NCBI GenBank assembly: GCA_900766045.1
Contig: CAAFTW010000030.1
Coordinates: forward strand, 1 to 64,000
Source: Clostridia bacterium
GTDB taxonomy: Bacteria; Bacillota; Clostridia; Peptostreptococcales; Anaerovoracaceae
Direction: 5' to 3'
DNA length: 64,000 nucleotides
Shown here: positions 17,749 to 25,408 of the stretch, one piece after another
Numbering within the stretch: position 1 is the stretch's first letter
How the letters are laid out: each line of letters begins with the position of its first letter
Made by a program: the position numbers and the translations under genes
Notes under the pieces: generated by a model
Databases searched by the model: none
The model's input: the letters and a program-made list of their open reading frames with translations, nothing else
Told to the model about the DNA's origin: nothing

Positions 17749-19130
17749 TGACAGGACAAAATACAGCCGCGCAAGGGGAAATTTCAACCCCGGACGCGCG
17801 TGACATTCGTGTGCATACGGTCAATTACGCGGCCGATGTGTCTGGTGTCTGCTCGGCGCTGTACGAGCTCGGCGGGCTGATCGTCATGCACGACGCGTCC
17901 GGATGCAATTCCACCTTCGCGACCCACGACGAACCGCGCTGGTACGACATCGACAGCATGATCTATATTTCCGGGCTGACGGAATACGACGCCGTGCTGG
18001 GCGGCGACGAAAAATATATCGACGATGTTCTGGAAATCGCGCAGGAACGCCATCCGAAGTTTATCTGTGTGTTCGGCTCGCCGGTGGCGCTTGTTATGGG
18101 TACTGACTTCCGCGGTATCGCGCATATTATCGAAAAGCGTACCGGAATTCCAACGTTTTCCTTTGAAACCAGCGGAATGTATACCTATCTTCAGGGGGCG
18201 CGCCAGGCCTTCGCCGCGATTGCAGACCGCTTCTGCACAAAGGAGAAGGCGGAGGAGTATTCGGATTCAGGGAATACATCTGCCGCAGAATATACAATTT
18301 CAGGAAAGCCGTGCCGGCGCTTGAAAATCAATATTCTGGGTGTGACTCCTCTGGATTTCTCTGTTGTGGGAAATGATGAGGCGCTCCGCGCGTTTGCAGA
18401 TCGACATGATATGGAACTGGTTTCCTTCTGGGCGATGGGTGACAGTCTGGAGCGGCTGTCCATGGCCGGCGCGGCGGATGTCAATCTGGTGGTGTCGTCT
18501 GTTGGCATCGATGCGGCCGAAGTACTGAAGGAAAAATTCGGCCAGCCCTATGTTACCGGACTTCCGATGAGTGGCGAAGAAGATGAAACTCTGGCTGAGA
18601 TGCTGAAGGCGGCTGAGGAAGATGGAAAGGACCGTGTGCTCTGGGAAGACGATGGCGCCTGCGCGGAAATTTACCGCGCCGATCCACCGGATGAGCAGGA
18701 AATCTCTGCCGCAGAAAAACGTATCGCCTCTGAAGAGGACAGCATCGTGATTCTTGGTGAAACCGTGCAGGCGGCGTCGATTCGCAGGCTGCTGGAGCAT
18801 GCAGGCGCCGGCGCAGCTGCATCAGAGACACAAGGTGAACCCGCCCAGAGCCATGTTCATGTCATCTGCCCGCTGGAAGACAGTTTCGGCCTGCTCAGAG
18901 AGGATGACGTGATGACCGACGACGAAGCCGCCGTGACCCGTCTGGCCAATGCGGCGCGCTGGTTTATCGCCGATCCGGTATGGGGAAATATCCTGAAAAA
19001 GGACTCCCGTACAGAGTTTATTCCACTCCCGTCAGAAGCCTGCTCGGGAAGAATTTTCCGTGCCGATATTCCAATGTTCGCGGCCCCGGATTGGGGAAAG
19101 ACGCTGGTCGACAGGATTCGGAAGGGATAG
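17748..19130 (+). CDS. Nitrogenase component 1-like protein, NifK-like (set 2)
   Basis: A 460-residue partner for the second NifD-like protein. One P-cluster-type cysteine is clear, C53 (DASGC), and C35 is nearby. The third position reads FGSPVALVMGTD without cysteine, the same loss as in the first K-like protein. DEPRW just after the cysteine block is shared by both K-like proteins, which marks them as one subfamily. An acidic, low-complexity region lies at about 285-370. ATG 17748 overlaps the upstream stop (TAATG). The first codons carry a copy of the dispersed GGACAAAA...GCGCAAGG motif, so the extreme N-terminus may not be conserved. It is the last gene of the operon and is followed by a strong terminator. 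Confidence 0.83.
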   Translation: MTGQNTAAQGEISTPDARDIRVHTVNYAADVSGVCSALYELGGLIVMHDASGCNSTFATHDEPRWYDIDSMIYISGLTEYDAVLGGDEKYIDDVLEIAQERHPKFICVFGSPVALVMGTDFRGIAHIIEKRTGIPTFSFETSGMYTYLQGARQAFAAIADRFCTKEKAEEYSDSGNTSAAEYTISGKPCRRLKINILGVTPLDFSVVGNDEALRAFADRHDMELVSFWAMGDSLERLSMAGAADVNLVVSSVGIDAAEVLKEKFGQPYVTGLPMSGEEDETLAEMLKAAEEDGKDRVLWEDDGACAEIYRADPPDEQEISAAEKRIASEEDSIVILGETVQAASIRRLLEHAGAGAAASETQGEPAQSHVHVICPLEDSFGLLREDDVMTDDEAAVTRLANAARWFIADPVWGNILKKDSRTEFIPLPSEACSGRIFRADIPMFAAPDWGKTLVDRIRKG

Positions 19131-19242
19131 GCAGAAATCAAGAGTTTCAGGCTGATGCACTTCTTTCTTCGCGTTTTCTCTGCGCTGAAGCTTCGGCCGG
19201 GCAGCCGGGAACCTTGTTGTCGACTGACGGAAATACAATCAG

Positions 19243-19276
19243 ACCGGACAGGCTGGCGAGCAGCCTGTCCGGTTTC
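19243..19276 (+). terminator. Intrinsic terminator of the nitrogenase-like/hyp operon
   Basis: CCGGACAGGCTG (19244-19255) and CAGCCTGTCCGG (19261-19272) form a perfect 12-bp stem with a five-base loop, followed by TTTCTG. It lies about 110 bases past the last NifK-like stop. Confidence 0.85.
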
Positions 19277-20110
19277 TGTGCAGAGGGAGAATTTCCGACA
19301 GATAACTTTCGAAAGAGAATGCCAGCTGAAGTCGGAAATTCTCCTGATTTTATTGGATTTCCGGCATTCAGATTACTGCTGAAATCATCCAGTCTGCATG
19401 GGGACTGAAAAGAGAAGGGATGGAGTACGTTTTTCTGTATTCAATACGGACTATAGAAATGAACACCCCCTGTCTTCAAGCACTTGTGCTAATATTCTCC
19501 TATGTTCTTATCCGGAATTTCAGTCTGATCACTTTCCATTCCGGACAGGCAGAAATCACCGCAAAAGGTGTTGGGAAAAGCCGAGAAAAACACGGTTTGT
19601 TACCAACGGCGAATTATTTTTGGGAAAATAGATAAATAATCGTGATTCATACCTAAAAAATGTATTAATCAGGGTACATTGATAACGATTGTTGATCAGT
19701 AAATTTCGGAACCTATTATTATAAATAATTATGAATAAAATTGCGTGTATGGTCTGGATAATAAAGCAAAGTATATTACGAATACATTATTTATCTGAAT
19801 ATTGTGGAACTATTTTGAGCGAATTTCATGTAAATAGTACGGTTTTAGCAACGGTATTTCAGATTGAAATAATAGGTATTTGGTAAAAACTTGCGATTTT
19901 GAGTAATCTTACCTAAAGCATACAGTATACTTGGTAAAATATGCTCTTCTGACAGGTTTTTACCAAAATAGTTGCCAGATTGGAGAAATTCCTGCCGGTA
20001 ATGCCTGCATAAATGATGAATATCAGATAAAGAGAAAATAGATGATGGAAAATGCTGGAATTCCAGGATACAGTATACCTCACCAATGCTCTTTCCAGGA
20101 GCTCCAGGGC

Positions 20111-20147
20111 AGAAAAATGACCAGCGGCCGATAACAGCCGCTGGTCA
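20111..20147 (-). terminator. Intrinsic terminator of the IscU-like/GGGtGRT operon
   Basis: TGACCAGCGGC (20118-20128) and GCCGCTGGTCA (20137-20147) form an 11-bp perfect stem. Read on the minus strand it is followed by TTTTTCT. It terminates transcription arriving from the minus-strand gene ending at 20334. Confidence 0.85.
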
Positions 20148-20175
20148 GGAAGCTTCAGGCATTTTCAGGCGGGAC

Positions 20176-20296
20176 AGTCCCTTTCCCGGAGCTGTTCGCA
20201 TTGGCAGACAGTCCCTTTCCCGGAGCTGTTCGCATTGGCAGACAGTCCCTTTCCCGGGGCTGTTCGCATTGGCAGACAGCAGTCCCTTTCCCGGAA
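20176..20296. repeat. 34-bp tandem repeat, 3.5 copies
   Basis: The unit begins AGTCCCTTTCCCGG and ends CATTGGCAGAC. Copies lie at 20176-20209, 20210-20243 (identical) and 20244-20277 (one A to G change), then AGC and a partial copy at 20281-20296. It lies between the GGGtGRT gene and its terminator, so it would be transcribed in the 3' untranslated region. Confidence 0.9.
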
Positions 20297-20333
20297 TCTG
20301 CCCGACGCTTCAATTGCAGAAAAATGAGAAATC

Positions 20334-21335
20334 CTACTTATTCATCGCCTCTTCAACCGCAACGGCGCATGCAACGGTGCAGCCGACCATCGGGTTGTTT
20401 CCCATTCCGATGTAGCCCATCATCTCTACATGGGCCGGAACAGAAGAGGATCCGGCGAACTGTGCGTCGGAGTGCATTCTTCCCATGGTATCGGTCATGC
20501 CGTAGGATGCCGGACCTGCAGCCATGTTATCCGGATGCAGGGTGCGACCTGTGCCGCCGCCGGATGCAACGGAGAAATACTTCTTTCCCTGCTCGATGCA
20601 TTCCTTCTTATAGGTTCCGGCAACCGGGTGCTGGAATCTGGTCGGGTTGGTGGAGTTTCCGGTGATGGAAACATCGACGTGCTCGTGGTGCATGATGGCA
20701 ACGCCTTCGCGGACGTCGTCTGCGCCGTAGCAGCGTACCTGTGCGCGCTCACCCTTGGAATACGGGATTTCCTGAACGATGTTCAGTTCTCCGGTCTTGT
20801 AGTTGAATTTTGTCTGAACGTAGGTGAAGCCGTTGATTCTGGAAATGATCTGTGCGGCGTCTTTACCGAGTCCGTTCAGGATGACGCGAAGCGGCTCCTT
20901 ACGTGCCTTGTTGGCATTGTTGACGATGCCGATTGCGCCTTCTGCTGCCGCGAAGCTCTCGTGACCTGCCAGAAAGGCAAAACATTTGGTCTCGTCTCTT
21001 AAGAGCATGGCTCCCAGGTTTCCGTGCCCGAGACCGACCTTTCTGTCGTCTGCGACGCTCCCCGGGATGCAGAAACTCTGCAGACCGATACCGATGGCCT
21101 CTGCCGCGTCAGCCGCGGTCTTGACGCCCTTCTTAATTGCGATTGCGCATCCTGCAACGTATGCCCAGCCAGCGTCCTCGAAGCAGATCGGCTGTACGTT
21201 CTTTGCAATCTGGTATGGATCGACACCCGCGTCCTTACAGACCTTTTCAGCCTCTTCCAGAGACGCGATGCCGTATTCTTTCAATACGCCGTTGATTTTA
21301 TCGATGCGGCGCTCATAGCTTTCGAATAATGCCAT
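20334..21335 (-). CDS. GGGtGRT protein
   Basis: A 333-residue protein of the family named for its GGGTGRT motif, seen here near residue 275. It is widespread in Clostridia and its function is unknown. Other visible blocks are GNLGAMLLRDETKCFAFLAGHES (about 103-125) and NPMVGCTVACAVAVEEA at the C-terminus. There is no signal peptide or membrane segment, and several cysteines are scattered through it. It lies three bases downstream of an IscU-like scaffold gene in the same operon, a pairing known to recur in this family and suggestive of a role in Fe-S or sulfur handling. The start follows AAGGAG at good spacing. Confidence 0.9.
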   Translation of the reverse strand: MALFESYERRIDKINGVLKEYGIASLEEAEKVCKDAGVDPYQIAKNVQPICFEDAGWAYVAGCAIAIKKGVKTAADAAEAIGIGLQSFCIPGSVADDRKVGLGHGNLGAMLLRDETKCFAFLAGHESFAAAEGAIGIVNNANKARKEPLRVILNGLGKDAAQIISRINGFTYVQTKFNYKTGELNIVQEIPYSKGERAQVRCYGADDVREGVAIMHHEHVDVSITGNSTNPTRFQHPVAGTYKKECIEQGKKYFSVASGGGTGRTLHPDNMAAGPASYGMTDTMGRMHSDAQFAGSSSVPAHVEMMGYIGMGNNPMVGCTVACAVAVEEAMNK

Positions 21336-21338
21336 GTG

Positions 21339-22031
21339 TTACTCCTTTCTCGGGTCGATGTACTTCGCCGCTTCGTCAAATCTTCCGTATGTGCCCTTGG
21401 CCTTTTCTACGGCTTCGTTGGCGTCCATTCCGTCCTTGATGTAATCCATCATTTTTCCGAGGTTGATGAACTCATAGCCGATGATCAGGTTGTTCTCATC
21501 GACCGCAAGGCGGTTGACGTATCCTTCTGTCATTTCCAGATAGCGGGAACCCTTGGCCTTGGTGCCGTACATAGTTCCTACCTGGCTGCGTAAGTTTTTG
21601 CCCAGATCCTCAAGGCCTGCGCCGACTGGAAGTCCGCCCTCGGAGAAAGCAGTCTGAGATCTTCCGTAGACGATCTGCAGGAAGAGCTGGCGCATGGCAA
21701 CGTTGATGGCATCGCATACGAGGTCTGTGTTCAGCGCTTCCAGGAGTGTCTTTCCCGGGAGAATTTCTGATGCCATCGCTGCGGAGTGGGTCATGCCGCT
21801 GCAGCCGATGGTTTCTACCAGAGCCTCTTCAATAATACCGTTCTTCACATTCAGGGTAAGCTTGCATCCGCCCTGCTGAGGCGCGCACCAGCCGACACCG
21901 TGAGTCAGTCCGCTGATGTCCTTGATTTCCTTAGCCTGCACCCATTCTCCCTCTTCCGGGATCGGAGCAGGACCGTGATATGCGCCCTTTGCGATCGGAC
22001 ACATATTTTCTACTTCCGTTGAGTAAATCAT
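21339..22031 (-). CDS. IscU/NifU-like iron-sulfur cluster scaffold protein
   Basis: A 230-residue protein with an IscU-like fold over roughly residues 40-140, including a CKLTLNVKNGIIEEA strand pair and an IGCSGMTHSA cysteine loop. It is longer than classic IscU (about 130 residues) because of N-terminal and C-terminal extensions. Cysteines at QQGGC and IGCSG could be cluster ligands; the third IscU cysteine may be the one in LVCDAIN. It likely acts in Fe-S assembly together with the GGGtGRT protein next to it. It lies less than 3 kb from the nitrogenase-like operon, which needs several clusters, but is transcribed separately. Confidence 0.85.
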   Translation of the reverse strand: MIYSTEVENMCPIAKGAYHGPAPIPEEGEWVQAKEIKDISGLTHGVGWCAPQQGGCKLTLNVKNGIIEEALVETIGCSGMTHSAAMASEILPGKTLLEALNTDLVCDAINVAMRQLFLQIVYGRSQTAFSEGGLPVGAGLEDLGKNLRSQVGTMYGTKAKGSRYLEMTEGYVNRLAVDENNLIIGYEFINLGKMMDYIKDGMDANEAVEKAKGTYGRFDEAAKYIDPRKE

Positions 22032-22160
22032 GTATTCACATCCTTTGCTGATTGGTGTTAAAACATTCCTGAAACTATTCTACCGCGGCCGGCGCTGTAC
22101 TGCAAGGCACACCGGTATTCATCTTTTCTTGAAATTCATGAGAATTGCGTATGGATGGAG

Positions 22161-22166
22161 TATAAT
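22161..22166 (+). promoter_or_regulatory. -10 element of the carbonic anhydrase gene
   Basis: TATAAT, with no convincing -35 at standard spacing. The transcript would start just before the dispersed GGACAAAA...GCGCAAGG motif, which here contains the ribosome binding site. Confidence 0.5.
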
Positions 22167-22173
22167 ATCAGCG

Positions 22174-22196
22174 GGACAAAATACAAACGCGCAAGG
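22174..22196 (-). repeat. Copy of a dispersed 22-23 bp motif
   Basis: The plus strand reads GGACAAAA, then seven bases, then CGCGCAAGG. The reverse complement matches CCTTGCGC...TTTTGTCC copies elsewhere (15296, 41276, 47573, 58688). It lies in the 5' untranslated region of the carbonic anhydrase gene and ends in its Shine-Dalgarno. Confidence 0.45.
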
Positions 22197-22209
22197 AGGA
22201 AATTGTTTT

Positions 22210-22704
22210 ATGGATAAATATACAGGTAAAATTGCAGAATCTGTGTTCATCGCAGAAGGTGCTCAGCTTTCCGGAACGGACATCAACATAGGAAAGAATT
22301 CAAATGTCTGGTATAACGCGGTTCTGCGCTCCAGCCATTCTTCCATCGATATCGGAGAGAATACAAACATTCAGGACAACTGCGTTCTTCATGCAGAAGA
22401 AGGAAAGCCGATTCACGTCGGAAACGGTGTGACCATCGGTCACAGCGCCATTGTCCACGCCTGCACGGTCGGGGACAATACCCTGATCGGCATGGGCGCA
22501 ACGGTGATGACGGGCTGCAAGGTTGGAAATAACTGCCTGATCGGAGCCGGCGCTCTGGTTACGCAGGGCACTGTCATTCCGGACGGCATGATGGCCTTCG
22601 GAAGCCCGGCCAAAGTCCGCCGCCCGCTGACGGAAGAAGAAATCCAGGGAAACCGGGACAGCGCGGAAGAGTACGTGCAGGAGGCCGCTGAGCACCTGAA
22701 ATAA
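22210..22704 (+). CDS. Gamma-class carbonic anhydrase family protein
   Basis: A 164-residue left-handed beta-helix protein built from hexapeptide repeats. Zinc-ligand histidines match the gamma class: VLHAEEG and GHSAIVHAC, with the two histidines of the latter five residues apart. The proposed role is interconversion of CO2 and bicarbonate in the cytoplasm as a trimer, although many members of this family have no proven activity. ATG 22210 follows AAGGAGG; longer upstream frames lack such a site. It is monocistronic. Bicarbonate could feed the carbamoyl phosphate used by HypF, but that is speculation. Confidence 0.88.
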   Translation: MDKYTGKIAESVFIAEGAQLSGTDINIGKNSNVWYNAVLRSSHSSIDIGENTNIQDNCVLHAEEGKPIHVGNGVTIGHSAIVHACTVGDNTLIGMGATVMTGCKVGNNCLIGAGALVTQGTVIPDGMMAFGSPAKVRRPLTEEEIQGNRDSAEEYVQEAAEHLK

Positions 22705-22884
22705 AGAAAGCGGAAAGGCCGCGGATTCATGGAAAGGCCGGAAGGGCAGGAGAAAAAAACAAGAGCAGGAAAAGGCAGAAGCGAAGGAATGACAGAAGTG
22801 CCGGACTCTGCAGAAAGAGGCTTTCCCCTTGCCAGGATCATTTTTGCCCGGGGAGGGAAAATTGTTGCAATCCCACAGATAAAG

Positions 22885-22913
22885 GTGACAAATCACTGGG
22901 TTTGCGGTAAAAT
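22885..22913 (+). promoter_or_regulatory. Promoter of trpS
   Basis: GTGACA (22885-22890) and TAAAAT (22908-22913) are separated by 17 bases. The leader is only about 35 nt, too short for a T-box. Confidence 0.65.
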
Positions 22914-22954
22914 ATCATGGATAATGTATAACTTGAAACAAGGAGCATGTGTCA

Positions 22955-24046
22955 ATGGGAGAGAAAATCATTCTGACGGGCGACCGTCCGACCGGTAAGC
23001 TGCACATCGGTCATTATGTCGGATCGCTCCGCAATCGTGTCGAACTTCAGAACTCTGGAGAATACGATAAAATTTACATCATGATCGCGGATTCGCAGGC
23101 ACTGACGGATAACTTCGACAATCCGGCCAAAATCCACGATAATCTGCTTCAGGTTGCGCTGGATGACCTGGCTGCGGGACTGGATCCGAAGAAAATAACT
23201 CTGTTCATTCAGTCTGAGGTTCCGGAACTGACAGAAATGACCTTCTACTTTATGAACCTCGTTACACTTTCCCGTCTGGAGAGAAACCCGACGGTTAAGA
23301 ATGAGATTCAGCTGAGAGGATTTAATAACAGCATTCCGGTTGGATTCCTTAACTATCCGGTCAGCCAGACTTCGGATATCGTTGCTTTCAAGGCGACCAC
23401 CGTACCGGTCGGTGAGGACCAGGAGCCGATGCTGGAGCAGGCCAGAGAAATCGTCCGCCGCTTCAACATGATTTACGGTGAGACGCTGGTAGAGCCGGAA
23501 ATCCTTCTTCCTAAGAATAAGGCGAGCATGCGCCTTCCGGGAACAGACGGAAAGAATAAGATGAGCAAGTCCATCGGAAACTGCATCTATCTGGCCGACG
23601 ATCCGGACACCATCAGAGAAAAGGTTATGTCCATGTATACAGATCCTGACCACCTCCGCGTCGAGGATCCGGGAAAGATCGAAGGAAACACGGTATTTAC
23701 TTATCTTGACGCATTCTGCAGGCCGGAGCACTTCCAGGAGTTCCTTCCGGATTATGAGAACCTGGATGAGCTGAAGGCGCACTATCAGCGCGGCGGTCTG
23801 GGCGATGTAAAGGTAAAGCGCTTCCTGAACGACGTCATGCAGGAGACTCTGCGCCCGATTAGAGAGAGAAGAGAAGACTATGCCAAGAATCTGGACTACG
23901 TTTTCCAGGTCCTGAAGGAAGGCACAGAAACTGCACGTCAGGTCGCAGCACAGACCATGGACGAGATGAAGACGGCAATGAAGATCAACTATTTCAAGGA
24001 CGCGTCCTTCCTGGACGACTTCAGAGAAAAGAACAAGCTGAAGTAA
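22955..24046 (+). CDS. trpS: Tryptophanyl-tRNA synthetase
   Basis: A 363-residue class I synthetase that charges tRNA-Trp. The HIGH motif is HIGH at residues 17-20 and KMSKS is at about 202-206. The tryptophan-pocket region GEDQEPMLEQAREI is present, and the length is slightly above the usual 330-340. ATG 22955 is preferred because AGGAG (22941-22945) lies nine bases upstream; the in-frame GTG at 22949 is only three bases away. No tryptophan attenuator or T-box is visible. purC follows after 49 bases and may be co-transcribed. Confidence 0.96.
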   Translation: MGEKIILTGDRPTGKLHIGHYVGSLRNRVELQNSGEYDKIYIMIADSQALTDNFDNPAKIHDNLLQVALDDLAAGLDPKKITLFIQSEVPELTEMTFYFMNLVTLSRLERNPTVKNEIQLRGFNNSIPVGFLNYPVSQTSDIVAFKATTVPVGEDQEPMLEQAREIVRRFNMIYGETLVEPEILLPKNKASMRLPGTDGKNKMSKSIGNCIYLADDPDTIREKVMSMYTDPDHLRVEDPGKIEGNTVFTYLDAFCRPEHFQEFLPDYENLDELKAHYQRGGLGDVKVKRFLNDVMQETLRPIRERREDYAKNLDYVFQVLKEGTETARQVAAQTMDEMKTAMKINYFKDASFLDDFREKNKLK

Positions 24047-24095
24047 TGACGGGTCAGAAGCATATCGCGTAAAAGAAAGCAGGAGGCAGAGAATA

Positions 24096-24968
24096 ATGAA
24101 GGAATTTAAGCCGGTAAAGGCAGGTAAAGTCAGAGAGATCTACGATAACGGAGACAGCCTGATCATGGTTGCGACAGACCGTATTTCCGCGTTCGACCAC
24201 ATTTTAAAGAACAAGATCGTCGGAAAGGGAAAGATCCTGACCCAGATGTCCAAGTTCTGGTTCGACTTCACCAAAGATATTGTACCGAACGATCTGATTT
24301 CCATTGATGTCAAGGATATGCCGGAGTTCTTCCAGACAGAGGAATTCGAGGGACGCAGCACCATGTGCAAGAAGCTTGAGATGCTGCCGATCGAGTGCAT
24401 CGTAAGAGGATATATCACAGGCTCCGGCTGGGCAAGCTACCAGAAGACCGGAAAGGTCTGCGGAATCGAGCTTCCGGAGGGACTTCAGGAGTCCCAGCAG
24501 CTGCCTGAGCCGCTGTTCACACCGAGCACCAAGGCCGAGCTCGGCGATCACGACGAGAACATTTCCTACGAGCAGTGCGTAGAAGTCCTGGAGAAACAGT
24601 ATCCGGGCAAGGGCCAGCAGTACGCTGAGGCCATCCGCGATAACACCATCGCACTTTATAAGAAGTGCGCAGAGTACGCCAGAGAGCACGGCATCATCAT
24701 CGCAGACACCAAGTTTGAGTTCGGACTGGACGAGAACGGACAGGTCGTCATCGGTGACGAGATGCTGACTCCGGACAGCTCCCGCTTCTGGCCGCTCGAG
24801 GGCTACGAGGCAGGAAAGTCCCAGCCGTCCTATGACAAGCAGTTCGTAAGAGACTGGCTGAAGGCGAACCCGGACAGCGACTACAATCTGCCGCAGGACG
24901 TCATCGATAAGACCATCGCCAAGTATGAAGAGGCATTTGAGAAGCTGACCGGACACAAGGTTAAGTAG
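24096..24968 (+). CDS. purC: SAICAR synthase
   Basis: Phosphoribosylaminoimidazole-succinocarboxamide synthase, 290 residues, the ATP-dependent step joining aspartate to CAIR in purine synthesis. Motifs include VREIYDNGDSLIMVATDRISAFD at the start, RGYITGSGW (about 108-116) and the C-terminal DSSRFWPLEGYEAG block typical of the longer PurC branch, as opposed to the short 240-residue branch. It stands apart from other pur genes, linked only to trpS. Codon use is strongly biased, which suggests high expression. The start follows AGGAGGCAG. Confidence 0.95.
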   Translation: MKEFKPVKAGKVREIYDNGDSLIMVATDRISAFDHILKNKIVGKGKILTQMSKFWFDFTKDIVPNDLISIDVKDMPEFFQTEEFEGRSTMCKKLEMLPIECIVRGYITGSGWASYQKTGKVCGIELPEGLQESQQLPEPLFTPSTKAELGDHDENISYEQCVEVLEKQYPGKGQQYAEAIRDNTIALYKKCAEYAREHGIIIADTKFEFGLDENGQVVIGDEMLTPDSSRFWPLEGYEAGKSQPSYDKQFVRDWLKANPDSDYNLPQDVIDKTIAKYEEAFEKLTGHKVK

Positions 24969-25065
24969 CATTTCGGATATTCCGGACAAAATCCGGCCTG
25001 GCAAGGGCATACACGGCTCAGCAGACCGGCCATGATGAGGCCCGGTAATTCGGTTATCGTAAGAT

Positions 25066-25109
25066 CAGCCGCACGAAACTCGGAAGAGCAGCGTGCGGCT
25101 GCTTTTTTG
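25066..25109 (+). terminator. Intrinsic terminator after purC
   Basis: CAGCCGCACG and CGTGCGGCTG form a perfect 10-bp stem, followed by CTTTTTTG. Confidence 0.9.
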
Positions 25110-25286
25110 TTAAGACCTTGTTGTGGTGTACGTTGAAGTACCGGTATACAGAAAAGAAAAATCGGTTAATTTTGTATACAGTATCTTGTTTCATTTATAA
25201 TTACCAGCGTTTCCCTACAAAACAGCCGAAATTGTTCGGGAAAATCATTGTAAAATACGAATTACTCCTATAACCTACCGAAAAAC

Positions 25287-25315
25287 TTGCTTTAAGTCGT
25301 CAGTTATGGTATATT
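25287..25315 (+). promoter_or_regulatory. Promoter of the Rrf2 regulator
   Basis: TTGCTT (25287-25292), 17 bases, TATATT (25310-25315), with TGG in front of the -10. A GTATACAGTATC site lies about 110 bases upstream and may be an operator. Confidence 0.65.
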
Positions 25316-25408
25316 AAACATTAAATATACAGAAACCAGATCCGTGAAACGGATGAAATAAGAGAAAGAAACAAAAGCAGAATTATCGACAGGAAGGCGG
25401 TAAACGAT

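Larger units (their letters stand above)
19131..20333. other. 1.2 kb AT-rich gene-free interval between convergent operons
   Basis: After the terminator at 19243-19276 the sequence turns clearly AT-rich (about 19400-20080) with no credible reading frame. It carries many TTGGTAA/TTACCAA and TTACCTA motifs in both orientations (for example near 19600, 19880, 19908, 19931 and 19957), two ATACAGTATAC sites (19918-19930 and 20067-20079), a minus-strand terminator and a 34-bp tandem repeat. Because both flanking operons point into it, it is not an ordinary promoter region. Confidence 0.6.
24969..25408 (+). other. Intergenic region upstream of the Rrf2 regulator
   Basis: 440 bases with no gene. It contains the purC terminator (25066-25109), GTATACAG sites at about 25144 and 25174, and the promoter at 25287-25315. 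A copy of the dispersed GGACAAAA motif occupies 24984-25006. The remainder is AT-rich with no further feature seen. Confidence 0.6.

Noticed and set aside
6581..19130. A nitrogen-fixation (nif) cluster
   Set aside because: Component 1 proteins lack the FeMo-cofactor cysteine and most NifK P-cluster cysteines, and nifB, nifE, nifN and nifV are absent.
20176..20296. CRISPR array
   Set aside because: The repeats are directly tandem with no unique spacers, and there are no cas genes.
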